The notes: generated by a model from the sequence alone, not told the origin. A DNA stretch of 64,000 nt from Panonychus citri (GCF_014898815.1 NW_026515495.1:248001-312000), one strand, 5' to 3'. Counted from the stretch's first letter, positions 24,745-37,803 are shown. Numbers and translations: made by a program.

Positions 24745-27700
24745 ATGGGCGGAAAAAAGCCCAACATGGTAAGTTTTAATTTCTAATTTCGATTCTGTTT
24801 TATAATCCAATTGATTGATTGATTTTTCTTTGTTTTTTTGTTTGTGTCAAATTGGATCAAATTTAGACGAGAGCTTTATTATTATGTTTCCTAGTCCACA
24901 ATTTAGCTGTTAGCTTAGTACAATCAAAGGAATACTCAGATCCAATTAGTTCTGGATATTCAGTGGCTTTACCTTATTCTTCACCATCATCATCTTCATC
25001 ATCATCATCATCAGCAACTTCTTCATCATCATCTTTAATTGCTTCATCATCTTCTTCAGATTCATCACTATCATCACCATCATCTTCATCTTCTGGTATT
25101 GATGAACTTCAAAGTGCTGCTCAATATCAATCACCAACCTACACCAATGGACCAGGGGTCAATAGTGTCGCCTCTTCAGTTTATTCTGGTGTTGAACCAA
25201 TGGGTGTTTCTGATTCACAAAAACAGAATTACAACAATTATGGTTTGATTCAACAACCACCGCCTCAATTACAATACCAAAACCAATACCAACAACAACA
25301 ACAACAACCAATTTATCAACCATCAAATTACGGCGAAAATCAGAATCAACAGTATAACAATTACGATCAACCCCAACAACAGCAATTTAATTACGGTGAA
25401 GGAAGTGGTTACAATCGAGACAATTCAAACTCTCAAAACTCTGGCTCTCAAAATGGCAATAAGAAAACCGTTATTCTAGCAATTCCTGTTAAATTGGCCT
25501 TACAAATTCCCGAAAATAAGAATAATAATAATAATAATAATAATAATTATGGTAAATATTAAATTCTAATCCAATTTTTGATTGTCTTTTCCATCAAATT
25601 ACTTGATACAATTTTCTTTCTATTGTTTCAATATTGTTTTATCTCCTTGTTCACCTTAGATGATAAACGCCAGCAAAGTCAATCCAATTCCCAATCAGCT
25701 CAAAGTTACTCAAGTGTTGGAAATAACAATTCACCAAATTATCCACCTCCTCGTGCTTATGATGGTATCAAGGGAGGTTATAGTGATAATGGTGCTAACG
25801 ATCAGCAAAAGAACAACGAATATCGAGCTCCAGTTTACAATCCACAATCATCTTACGAAAGTTCAAATTCTCCATCTCAAAGTTATTCATCACCTTCATC
25901 TTCATCTTCATCATCACTATCCTCATCTTCATCCTCTGGTAAAAGTTCATCATCTCGAGATTCAAATCAATACGATTCTCAACAGAAAGATGAATATAAA
26001 AACTCTGGAATCTCATCTGGAAATTATCCTTTTGTCCAAACGAAAGAATCAAATCACAAGAGTAAATCATCACAATCGTACGGAGGTCAATCAGATTCTA
26101 ATTATGGTTCTAATAAAGATTCGAGTAACGATAATGAGGGTTTCGATGATAATGAACAACAAAGTTACGAAGGTTCGTCAAAGGGAAGTGATTCTTACAA
26201 AGGAAACAGTTATAACCAAAACAAAGATGATTCTTATTCATCTTCTCCTGGTTCATCTTCCTATGATGATGATAATAATGATGAATCTTCAGGCTATTCA
26301 AAATCTTCGAAAGGTAGTAAATCAAAATCATCTTCATCATCCTCATCACCATCATCTTATTCTGATGGTGATCCAGCTAATTATGAGAAATCAAAGGTCA
26401 GTGAATATCCTTCCCTGACAAGTTCATACGATGGCGATCAAGACGATTGGCAATCAGGTTATTCTGGTGCTCTAAGTTCAGGTAAAAGTGGAACCAAGGG
26501 AGGAAATAAGAATATCAAATTTGACCTTTCCTCTTATTCCAACGAGGATTCAAGCGATGATTCAGATTCTAAGCCCGATACTGCATCAATTAAAGCAGCT
26601 CTTGCCAATTATGGTTCACTTAAGGGTAGCTCATATGATAGTAATTCCGGTTCCTCTGGAATTAAAGTAATCAATGATTATTCAGCTCTTAAAGATTACG
26701 ATGGTTACAAAGATCTTAGCTCATTATCTTTGGTAATGGTGGTGGATCAAAGGATTACGGTACTTCCTTGAAGGATCTTTCCTCTCTCAAGGATTATACT
26801 TCAATGAACAAAGATCAGCCCAAGAAATTTGGTTCTTACGATGGTTCAGATTCTCTTGACGATTATGATTCAGGTTCATCTTCATCAGGTCACCTTAATT
26901 CTGGTCTATCATCATATTCAACTGGCTCAGATTCGTCCATCTCATCTTACGATTCATCATCATCAGGTTTATCCTCTCTTCGTCCTTCCAAATTTTCCAT
27001 GGACGATTCTTCTTACAGTTCACTCTCTTCCGGTTCTTCATATGGTTCCTCTGGATCAAATGAACCATCATATGATATCTCATCCCTTTCCGGTTCCTCT
27101 TCATTAGGTGAATCTTCATCAAGTGGATCAAATTATCCATCAAATGATGTCCTCAGCTCATTGGGTAAAAATCCGTCAACATTTACCGTTTCCGATGCTG
27201 TTAATTTACCTGAAAGTGTTTCATCTTACTCAGGTTATTCACCATCACAAATGAACTTATCTCCATCTTATGGTTCATCAGCTGATGCCGCTGTTGCTGC
27301 TTCTGCAGTTGCCGCTGCCACAGCTTCATCATCACCTTCAATTCAATCCTCAGGCTTACCTCTATCACCTCTCAATGGTGATGGTTATGGTTCAAGTCCA
27401 CCTCTCGATCTCTCCTCTCTCTATGGATCCATGATGAAATCATATTCCTCTCCCTCCCTGTATCCCTCACCACCCAGATCTCCAATGCCAATTCCTTACC
27501 ATCTACCAGGTCAAATTCAAATCCACGCTCTTCACCCTTACCAAAACGGAGCAGCATTTGCACCAGCACTTCCAGGTCGCCTTCCACCCTACGGAATAAT
27601 GTTCGGTAAACCAAACAACAAACCACCTCCACCACCACCATCAAAGCAAAGCTCAAATCCTTGCAGAGGATTATCATCAGTGACATCACCTCTCGCCCTG

Positions 27701-28239
27701 TACAAGGTAAAATTTTAATTCTATCAAATAATCAATCAAATAAGATTACAAAATATTTATAAAGTTTATCCAAGAAAAAAAACTAATAATAATAACCAAG
27801 AAATAAGATAAAGAAAAATCCGTATCACTAATCCATCTTATCAATCAATTGAAAAAAATTATACTAAACATTGAAAACAATCAAATTATCAAAAAGTTTC
27901 ATATATTTATGAGTAGAAATGCCCACAGGGCAAAAACAAACAAAAAACAATCACCAACAAGTTCAATTCAGGACAATAAACTCATGACAAATGTTATATT
28001 TATAAAGACAGTTTAACCTTAAAAACAACAACAATCTAATAATGATAATGATAAAATGATGATGATTATAAATCATATTAATAGCAATCAAGTAGAAAAA
28101 GAATGATAGAGAAAAAAGAATCAATCAATTTGATTATCATCATTAGATTATCATGATGAAGAAAAAAAAACAACAACAGAAGATTCAACAAGAAAAGGGA
28201 TCAGAATTTATCGTTAATTCCTGAATTTCTTATTCTCTT

Positions 28240-28282
<43 letters not shown>

Positions 28283-28637
28283 AATTCAGTGTCTCCAAGG
28301 ATTATCGTCAATCAGTTCTCCAGGTAAATTCAGTGCTACTTCACTTCTCAGTTCATTATATTCATCAGGCTCATCTCCGGCTAAATTCATTCTGAAACCA
28401 GGTAAAAGTTCAGGTCTTCTTGGAGGTAAGTTATTCTAATCTACTAATTATCCTGGAACAACTAATTAACTTTGCTGTTTACCTTTTTCTTAAGGTCTCC
28501 GTTTATCATCAGCCGCATCCAATTTATCACCAACCATCTCAGCCCCACCTTCATCATCATCAAGTAAAAAAACCTCATCATTTTCATCCCCATTCAAATT
28601 AGACAATATTTTTGGTCAAGTTTTTAAACTCCTTTGA
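24745..28637 (+). CDS. Serine-rich secreted protein, silk fibroin-like
   Basis: Candidate extracellular structural (silk) protein. I infer exons 24745-24768, 24867-25551, 25660-26732, 26774-27706, 28290-28425 and 28495-28637, giving about 997 residues in a continuous frame. The N-terminus MGGKKPNM joins TRALLLCFLVHNLAVS to make a signal peptide. The body is very low complexity: poly-Ser runs, SSSYDSSSSG- and SKDY/LKDY-type repeats, a QQ/NN/Y-rich block near residues 95-230, an Ala-rich patch, and a Pro-rich stretch (PPPPPPSKQS) before the last exons. Serine looks like roughly a third of many segments by eye. Spider-mite fibroins are known for exceptionally high serine content, which supports the call; gland expression cannot be seen. 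The junction at 26733-26773 is uncertain: it is either a 41-base intron or a frameshift. The intron before the fifth exon ends in a long CT tract. Confidence 0.7.
28243..28280. repeat. (CT)n tract in a splice-acceptor region
   Basis: A long CT run directly upstream of the TTCAATTCAG acceptor at 28289. It may act as an extended polypyrimidine tract. A second CT run lies just after the gene at 28662-28691. Confidence 0.85.
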
Positions 28638-28657
28638 GTTTAGCATCCTCATCACTA

Positions 28658-28697
<40 letters not shown>

Positions 28698-31600
28698 TCA
28701 CTCATATAAACGTCAAATTAAATCATTAATTGATTTTTAACTTGGTCGAAACAAAAACTTTTTTTCATTTTGTCTAATTACAATTTGCCAAATTAAAGTA
28801 ACTATCATTTTGGACGCTTAATTTAATTGAATCAATCTAATTGTCAAACCATTGATTAGATTGATTATTTTGTTAATCTTTTTGTTTTTTGAACACAAAT
28901 TCAAAATTTATTATTCAATATTTTGGTTTAATCAACGACCCACCCTGAAAGTCAAGTTGATTTAATTGTTTGTAAACTTTGTTTTCAAAGTTTCAATTAA
29001 AAGTTAAATCAACTTTACCCCCAAATAATCAAAGGTAATCAAATCTAATTGTAACTATTAATATTATAAATCGTTGTAATTAACTTCTGATAATAATAAA
29101 ATGATATCCATTCAAATTTGTTTGCTTCAACTTTAATTCATTACCTTAATTTACCTTAATCACTTGCAATTAGCTAATCATAAACAAGATTATCTAAATA
29201 TATATATCTAGATATTAATACACTTAATCTGGTTGACCTTATAGTGACCTGGATACAAAGTTTAATTGAGAAATTAGTTAATCACTTTGAGTGAAACTGA
29301 TTGATTACTTGATTATATTATCTATTTGATTAGTTGTCAAGTTGATCAGTTGATAATCAAGTAAATCATTTTTTATATTTCATTATTTTGAATGTTAATT
29401 ATTTTCACCATACAAACAGAAATGATAAAATAAACCAAATTAAGTTAATCAACCATTTAAATGGTTAACAATTTATAAATAAAGTTGAAGGTTACGTTTA
29501 ATTATATTAAAATTAATGTTGTTGACATAAATGAGTTTACTGAGCAATCAAAGTTAATTGTGAACAGTTAGCAAGTTAAATCATAACGGAACCACAAAAA
29601 AATTAAGCTACAATTAGTCAACGTTAACCATTAACCTTGACCAATCAATTTTAATTTACTTTATTTAACCAAAAAAAAGTTAAATTACTTTGTTGATTTG
29701 GTTAATTTTAATATAGTCACACAATTTACGCTCATGATTAGCAATTTAAAGTGACAATAATGATACAGAAATAACTTTGATTATTTGATTCTTAATTGTT
29801 GATGATTTATATTACAATTTAAAGGAAGAAAAAAAAATATAATAAAAGTTAATCAATCTCACTTATTTTATTAATAATTTCCTTTGATTTATTGGTTAAT
29901 TTAGCAATTATCAACTATCAACAAGGTAAACAATGATTTATCCAACTAATTAAATCTTAATCCTAACGCCTGGAGGTGAATTGGTGGTGATTTAATTTCC
30001 AAATCTGGTGAATTAAGATTAAGATTATGAGGTATACACTTTCAATCTTAATCAAAGCAACAATTTAGGTCTTCTAATATCATCATGATGATTCATTAAA
30101 TTTTATTATTATTGAAAATGAAACAATCATGAGATAATCTCAACATGATTAAGATGAGATATAATCAAGTAAGCAACTTGGATAGTAAAATAATCAAATG
30201 ATGAAGGAAAATGTTTTTTTTTTAATCTAAATTTAATTTTCTTTTCTCATTCCCTTTCATCTAATTCTGATGATGATGAAGACGAAGATGAAGAAGATGA
30301 TGATAATGATGATGATAATACGGCCCTTCAAGGGTGGAAAGATGTAGATGAAGATATATATATTATTTCACTCGTTGATTACTCTCAGTGAAGGTGATCC
30401 CCTTTGGTAAGGTCAGTAGGTCTGTATGTTACTCATCATCTTCATCATTTTTATCATTCTCTCTCCATCCTCATCCTCATCCTCATCATTTTCATCATGT
30501 TAGCTTTCATTTTAAGCTTATTGGCCCTCCGGGGAAGTGTTAAAAACAGGTAACCACCACCTTCGTCATAATATAATATAAATCGTTCCTGATCATCTGA
30601 TAATATACAGGTTATTATCATTATTATTATTTAAAATGAATGAGGATCAAATGATGATGATGATGATGATGATTAGTAGGATGAGGATGATGTCGACTTC
30701 ATAGGATATAAGTTTAATTTTCATTCTCAACAATCAAGCTCAACAATCAGATCACGTTGGTATCTATTCAGTTTCTAAATATAGTAAATATTATTACACA
30801 TAAAAAAAATAAGATTGATTTATCAACTTTAAATCATGATAGTTAAATCTAATAGTTAATTAAAAATCAGGTCAATAAGTGAATCTTTTTTTTCACAGCA
30901 AGAGTTACAATTAATTTTAATCTTAATCATTTGTAGCATCATTTTCATTAGATTTCATGAAAGCTAAATTGTTTGGGATGCTTTTTACTTTTGCTCAACA
31001 ATTAACTTTTTTTGGTTTACCGTTAATCATTTAGTTTTAATTGGTGGAAACTTTTTGTTTTGTTAAATCAATTGTATCGAGAGATGAGATTGTGATTAAT
31101 TGATTTACTTAATTTTTGTTAATTAATCTTTTCAAGGTTAATCAAATTATCTGCTTTTTTGTTGATTGTTGTTGATCATTTAGGGTTAATTTGTTGGTTA
31201 ATTATATTATTTACTTTTGATCAGTTTTTGTGTGTTCCTTTTGATTGAGATGATCATCTAATTGTGATTAGTTTGATTTAGTTTGTTGATCGTTTCATTT
31301 TATTTTATTGATGAACAGTTTTCACTTTAATTGTCAAATTGATTTGATTAGTTGATAATTTATTGATTCCTCTTTAATTATTATATCACAAGTCTATCAG
31401 GATGTTTAATTTATGACACACTTTTTGATTGTGATTTAAATTATTTCAACAATCAACAAATAGCTGAATGATTAACTTAACAATTTAACGAATCACTTTA
31501 TTTTTGTAATTCTTTTCTTCAATTGTATTTGTAACAATTAACATCAATCATTACCAATTGATTTGTTTATCATGATTGATCATCAACATCCAAACTATAT

Positions 31601-33404
31601 AATCATCACTAATTACTAATGATTTATATAAATTGTCTTAGAGATTTAAATTTATTGTTGATTCAACAATTGATTGTACACTAAATTTAGAATCAACAAC
31701 TTCTATTGATAAAGTAACAATTCAGTTAATTATATAAGACAATTAGAATTTATTAATTTGTCAATTTATTGTTTCCAATTACTTGTTCAGTTTAATATAT
31801 TAACAATTAGGTTAATTAGTTGATTGTCAGCGTTTCAAATGTTAGATTTAAAATTGATTTGATTGTCAATGTTGTTTGCCCATTGATTGTTATTATTATT
31901 TTTGGTAAATATTTTATTGTTAACTGAGTTAATTGTGATTAGTTATTTAAAGATTGAGAAAAATTGATTTACTCAATTACTCTAATTGTGGTTATTTCCT
32001 GTTCTCACTTTAATTGTTGCTATAAAAGGTCAACAATTTAAGGTTAATCAAGGTTAATGGTCAAAGTTAAGTGTGAAAAGTTAATTGTGATGATTAAATT
32101 TAAATCGGAGCAAAAAAATTTAAACCATTAAACAACAGTTAATCATATTGATTAACAAGAGATGATGGTTATTGATTATAATACAAATGAGTATCAAATT
32201 TTGATTGGTAATGATTAACAAGCTGATCAAATTAACCAACATGTTTACAATCAACTTTTTTTTGCTTTTGTTTGATTTAAATTGTTTATCTTAATCCAGT
32301 TCAATTTGAAAAGTTGATTGTATGAAAAAAAATGATATTTTCATGGTTACAATCAACTTGATCAAATATCTAACCACTCAGATTACAATTAACTTTCAAT
32401 TGTTGGTGATTAAATTTCAAATTGTACTCTTAATTGTTGGATAATGATATTAATTGTTATGATAAACATTATTATTATGTTGAATAAGTAAACAAGACTA
32501 TTAGATTGTTTAATTAATCATGAGATAATTAATATTGATGATTAGTTAACTGGTCAATATGATAAATGATCAAGTGAGATAATCAAAGGTTGGTGACACT
32601 TTAATTGTTGCAATTAGAGTAATCAATTAACCAAATGCGTAAAAAATTAACCTTCAATTGCTTCAAACTATTAATAAATTTAGCCTGAAATGATTGCAAA
32701 GTGATGATGTTGATTGATATTATAATTTCATCAGCTCATCATCATTAACAATTAATTGTTAATCAATCAATTAACTGATCATATCTTAAATTGTTTCCTA
32801 AATAATAAACAATTACTCTTTCTGATTGTACTAATATTTAACAGTAAAAGAAAATATCAATTTAAGTGTTTAAATTAATCATCAAATCAAATGGTATCAT
32901 TAACCAACATCTAAACAATCAAATTAAACGATTATATTTATTGTAACAATTAAACAAAATGATCAATTAATTTATAAATATAATAATTGATTTCCAATCA
33001 AAGATCAATAAACTTTTTTTTTCCCAAATTCGTTAAACAATTAAACTAATCATCCATATAAATTGTTTCTCTCAACCTAAATCATCTCAATGTTAGTGTT
33101 GATTGTTAATCAATAAAACGTTTAATTGGATTAAAAACTAATTTGGATTAGTTTAATTGTTCGTAACTTTAGTTGATTAAATTTGGAATTTATGGTAAAT
33201 TGAATTTCGCGGGTCAAGAACAAAAGATCCACCGGGAGGGGGCGACAAAGAACTTTTGTAAACTCCCATTGGAATTTTCTTGTTTAAAAGTTTTCCCTTG
33301 ATTCTGAAAACGGTTTAATTATTGTTTCGATTTGATTAATTAATTAATTAGTTTCCGAGTGTTTTTTTTTTCTTATTGATTTTTGTTCTCTGTGTGTTCC
33401 CAAC
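28638..33404. other. AT-rich intergenic region
   Basis: I see no gene. It holds CAATTA/TAATTG-rich sequence, a CT tract, a perfect DR5 of TGACCT words at 29234-29250, GATGAA tracts near 30270-30320, and small GC-richer patches near 30320-30560 and 33205-33260. The last patch contains GGGAGGGGGCGAC about 165 bases before the cathepsin L start and is the likely core promoter of that gene. Confidence 0.55.
29234..29250. promoter_or_regulatory. DR5 nuclear-receptor element candidate
   Basis: Two TGACCT half-sites on the same strand are separated by exactly five bases. DR5 is a classic dimeric nuclear-receptor arrangement. It lies ~600 bases after the fibroin-like gene. Function is inferred only from the motif. 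Confidence 0.3.
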
Positions 33405-35617
33405 ATGAAAATTACTCTAATTTTCTGTGTAATTTTTTGCCTTCACCTGAGTTTCGCTTTTGGTTCTATTCTTTTTGGTGGTGGAGAAAATGGAATCAAT
33501 TCTGTCTCTGGTTCTTTTAAAGATATTCTTGTCGATGAATGGGAAGTATTTAAGTCACAATTTAATAAACGATATTCCAATGAGACTGAAGAATATTTCA
33601 GGATGAAAATCTTCTTGGAAAATAAGCGTAAAATTGCCCGTCACAATGTTCGAGCTGCTAATGGTATGCATTCATATCATTTGTCAATGAATCATTTCGG
33701 TGATCTCTTACACCATGAATTTGTCACCCTAATGAACGGTTACAAGGCTCATCTTCGTCTTCATATTTATAATGCTACAACATTCTTGACCCCACATCAT
33801 GTTTCACTTCCTAAGTCAATCGATTGGAGAGAAAAGGGTTATGTCACCGAGGTTAAAGATCAAGGACAATGTGGATCATGTTGGGCTTTCAGTTCAGTGA
33901 GTAGAATTTTATTTAATATTCTATTCTCTTTTGCTGATGTTCTTTTCTCTGATGTTTATTTTTAAATCTTTTCTTTTCTTGTTTTTCTTGTTTTCTCTCT
34001 CCAATTAGACTGGTGCTCTTGAAGGACAGCACTTTAGAAAAACTGGTAAAATGGTTTCTCTTAGTGAACAAAATCTTGTTGACTGTTCAAAGAAATTCGG
34101 TAACAACGGTTGTGAAGGTGGACTCATGGATAACGCTTTCTCTTACATTCGACATAATCATGGTATTGATACCGAACAATCTTATCCATATTTAGCTCAC
34201 GTAAGTTTCAATTGATTTAGATAAAATTAGCTTGAAAAAGCAAAATTTAATCTCAACAATTTATAATATACATTGACTCTAACAAAGAGAATCAATTGAA
34301 TCTTTCCAATCCAATTGCCTAGAGAATCTTTCTCTCCATCTTCATCTCATTCACTGCAGTTGATTATTGTTGATAATTTTAATTGACCACATTAAATTGT
34401 CAGTATTAATTTCACTCAAATTTATCATCTCTTTGGTAATCTTATATGTAATGTGTTTCTCTCTCTATCTGTGGGAAAATTTTGAGAACTGTTGATAATT
34501 TTGGATGCGTGATTAGGATGTTATTGGTAAATAATAATCACTTATTTTCAATCATCTGATTGAAATCTCTTGATTGGCTCCATGTGATACATTTCCCTCT
34601 AAATAATAACATGATTTGTATTGAGAAAGTGATACAAGATTAAGTAGTTTTCATAATATCTTAGATTGGATTTGATTAATTTTTGTTTACTATTAATTGA
34701 ATTTGATCTCCTTGTGAGGTACTTGACTTTTCTTTGTTTATCAAGCTCATCTTATCATCTTTACTTTTTTCTTCCGTCTCTTTCAACTAATAATGAATTT
34801 CTGAATCTTCGAGAAATTTATGATCATGATAAGAAAAAAAATAGGTTAATTGTTTCACTTTTAAACTCCATCTTAAATGATTGTTAAATCATTGCCGTGA
34901 TTACCAATGGTTTAGATCATTTCTCATCATAAATCGAAACAAATTGTTTAGTTTATTAAAACTCTTGCCAACAATTTAGCTAAATGATATTTGATTACAA
35001 TTTATTAATCACTAGATGTCTCTAGTCTGATCATCTCAAGTTGAGATTCTCAACATTTACACTTAATCATGTTGACTTAATTGTGTAAAGAAATCATAAT
35101 TTGATCCACCAATAATTACAAGGAAAACTTTAAATATGATACATATTTGAAATGTGATCAAATATTTTATAAAATGATTACTGATGAATTTTACCTTTAA
35201 TTGTAATTAATGAACTAATTTCTTTTTTCTTTTTTTATTCAGAATGGTAGATGTCATTTCCATCCAAAAGATATCGGAGCAACTGATAGTGGATTCGTTG
35301 ACATTGATGCTGGAAATGAAACCAAATTAATGGAGGCCATTGCTACCGTTGGTCCAGTTTCCGTTGCTATCGATGCTAGTCATGAATCTTTCCAATTCTA
35401 TTCCCATGGAGTTTATGATGAAAAAGAGTGCAGCTCAGAAGATCTTGACCATGGTGTTCTTGCTGTTGGGTATGGAACCGATGCTGAAGGAAACGACTAT
35501 TGGATCGTTAAGAACAGTTGGTCCGAAAAATGGGGAGAAAAGGGTTACATTAAAATGGCTCGAAACAAGAAGAATCAATGTGGAATTGCTTCATCTGCCA
35601 GTTACCCGTTGGTCTAA
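33405..35617 (+). CDS. Cathepsin L cysteine protease
   Basis: Secreted or lysosomal papain-family protease, likely a gut digestive enzyme. Three exons are inferred: 33405-33896, 34009-34200 and 35243-35617, with GT-AG introns of 112 and 1042 bases, giving 352 residues. A signal peptide (KITLIFCVIFCLHLSFAFG) precedes an I29 propeptide with EEYFRMKIFLENKR and LSMNHFGDL. The mature enzyme starts near LPKSIDWREKG. The catalytic set is complete: QGQCGSCWAF with Cys159, His298 in LDHGVL and Asn319 in NSWSEKWG, plus LSEQNLVDCS and GCEGGLMDNAF. It ends in the usual SSASYPLV. The 3' half of this gene and its downstream flank were duplicated to 37198-38330 as a pseudogene. Confidence 0.95.
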
Positions 35618-36274
35618 TTAAACACAATCAGATTTTCAACAAACATTCATATATATTGATCATACTCAATCGAAAAGAATATATATTTTTCTCTTTCAAA
35701 TTTCCAAAGCAAAGCCAATGATTTAGACAAAGAATTTAAAAAATTCATTACAATTAAACTCACCCGACTTACTATATATATTTAATTAGCTGTAAATTGG
35801 TCAACAAACTAAGTTACAGTTAAATCAAACTTAAAATTGAACAGAAAATTATGTAAATGCTTAAATTTTGATAAAAATTAAAAACATTTATTGTAATGAG
35901 AAAAACCAATCCATCTCCTAATAATTAGTATACAAATCACTTCAACAATTAAATTAATTTCTCTTCTTTTTGATTTCAGAATCAAACAACTTAAATTGTG
36001 ATTAAATTGCTTGAAAAATTACTGGAAAATGATGAACAATCAATGAATTGGATGTGATTTAAAGCCGGTCAAGGGGTTATTAGCCTGATGATTGAATAGA
36101 TTTGTCTAAATTGATCATTAATACAATTGAAATTAAATTTAATTGAAAATCACATGTATTCATCAATTAATCTAAAATTTCTCGATAACTAATAACAATA
36201 AATCAAGAGAGAGCCATGAGTCACTTCAGCTGAAAAACAAACCCAAGAGCAATTTATAGGTGCTTGTCAATCAA

Positions 36275-36280
36275 TATAAA
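36275..36280 (+). promoter_or_regulatory. Candidate TATA box of the orphan gene
   Basis: TATAAA lies 130 bases upstream of the ATG at 36405. Confidence 0.4.
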
Positions 36281-36404
36281 CTATTTTGTTATTCACCGCT
36301 TTATTTTTATTTCTTATTCTTACCTAAAATTTGTGACTCTTTGATTAAGTGTAAATCAATAAAGAACAACAATTAAAAGTGAAACGACAAGTACAATCCT
36401 TAAA

Positions 36405-37034
36405 ATGTCTAAGCTTTACAAAATGTTTAATGTCCAAGAAAGGCGAAATTGTGAGATATCCAAAGATGAATATATTAGATTAGCAAAAATCTCTGGTGTT
36501 GAGCAAGTAAATATTCCAATATGTGTGAATCCTACAGAATTTCTTAAAACCAATATGGTGGAGGATGGAAAGAAAATTGGTAACTGGGCGATAATATACT
36601 TCTTTGTCGACAAGAAAAATGGAGTTTACCCTCAACTTTTCACCGAGCAAATTCTATGGGAAAATCAATGGAGCCAAGATGAGGTTAAAGATGTCCGAAT
36701 AACAGATTACTCGATTGACTGCTATAGAGTTGAAATCCGAATGCTAATACAAACAAGAAACACTTTGGCGAAAAATAAAGACTTGATGGTGAACTTCAGG
36801 GAGCAGATTTATAAAGCAATGGATATGGATGGTATTAGACTCGACTCATTAAATTCGATAACTGATCTTAAGATTGAAATGAGTCGCTTGAAACATTGTG
36901 AAAATTACAAGCATATTATTTTCTTTGAGGCAAATGATGATCACAAATCTCCAATTCTTAAAAGTAAAATGGTGACTGAAGATCTAAGGAAAGGTCAATT
37001 AAAATCCTTTCGATTTTCCCTCTCATTAGAATAG
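36405..37034 (+). CDS. Orphan protein of unknown function
   Basis: A 209-residue open frame with a good start context (TTAAAATGTCT) and a TATA box 130 bases upstream. I do not recognise the family. The protein is mixed-charge and soluble in character, with no signal peptide or membrane segment and no low-complexity sequence. It contains NWAIIYFFVDKK, an acidic/aromatic QILWENQWSQDE and helical-looking segments such as MVNFREQIYKAMDMDGIRL. Codon use and complexity look like real coding DNA, unlike the flanking spacer. It sits between the intact cathepsin L gene and that gene's broken duplicate. An extra 3' exon cannot be excluded, since the stop overlaps a splice-site-like AATAGGTGGTGAG, but the frame is complete as it stands. 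Confidence 0.75.
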   Translation: MSKLYKMFNVQERRNCEISKDEYIRLAKISGVEQVNIPICVNPTEFLKTNMVEDGKKIGNWAIIYFFVDKKNGVYPQLFTEQILWENQWSQDEVKDVRITDYSIDCYRVEIRMLIQTRNTLAKNKDLMVNFREQIYKAMDMDGIRLDSLNSITDLKIEMSRLKHCENYKHIIFFEANDDHKSPILKSKMVTEDLRKGQLKSFRFSLSLE

Positions 37035-37197
37035 GTGGTGAGATACCTGAGGATGTTGTCTCTTCTCTCTTCTCTCTTTTCATTTCCTTTAGCTTTCTTT
37101 TCAATCATACTATTCTACTTCCTATCTTATCATCTTAACTCTTCTTTGAATCCCTCTCTTTCTGGTTTAACTCTCACCTACAATCAAATAATCAAAT

Positions 37198-37280
37198 CAT
37201 GGATAACGCTTTCTCTTAAATTCGACATAATCATGGTATTGATACCGAACAATCTTACCCATATTTGGCTCACGTAAGTG

Positions 37281-37311
<31 letters not shown>

Positions 37312-37803
37312 ATCTGTGGGAAAATTTTGAGAACTGTTGATAATTTTAGATGCGTGATTAGGATGTTATTATTATCATGATGTTATTGGTAAATAATAAT
37401 CACTTATTTTCAATCATCTGATTGAAATCTCTTGATTGGCTCCATGTGATAATTTTTTCTCTGAATAATAACATGATTTGTATTGAGAAAATTGTTACTG
37501 ATTAATTTTTACCTTTAATTGTAATCACTGAACTAATTTTTTTGTTTCGTCTTATTTTATTTAGAATGGTAGATGTCATTTCCATCCAAAAGATATCGGA
37601 GCAACTGATACTGGTCTTGATGGTCTGATCTTGACCATGGTGTTCTTGCTGTTGGGTATGGAACCGATGCTGAAGGAAACGACTATTGGATCGTTAAGAA
37701 CAGTTGGTCCGAAAAATGGGGAGAAAAGGGTTACATTAAAATGGCTCGAAACAAGAAGAATCAATGTGGAATTGCTTCATCTGCCAGTTACCCGTTGGTC
37801 TAA
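37198..37803 (+). pseudogene. Cathepsin L pseudogene (partial duplicate of 33405-35617)
   Basis: The segment matches the end of exon 2 of the upstream cathepsin L (from the ATGGATAACGCTTTC region), part of intron 2, and exon 3. It is broken in several ways. The catalytic-Cys half is missing. A Tyr codon has become TAA in the exon 2 remnant (TTCTCTTAAATTCG). The intron is shortened. Exon 3 has lost about 150 bases between the GCAACTGAT region and the active-site His region, which also shifts the frame. The last ~60 codons and the 3' UTR are otherwise nearly identical to the parent, so the copy is recent or has been homogenised. It cannot encode an active protease. Confidence 0.92.

Noticed and set aside
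25660..26418. Long second frame inside the fibroin-like gene, and several antisense frames there
   Set aside because: They are shadows created by the biased TCA/TCT/GAT codon use of the real gene.
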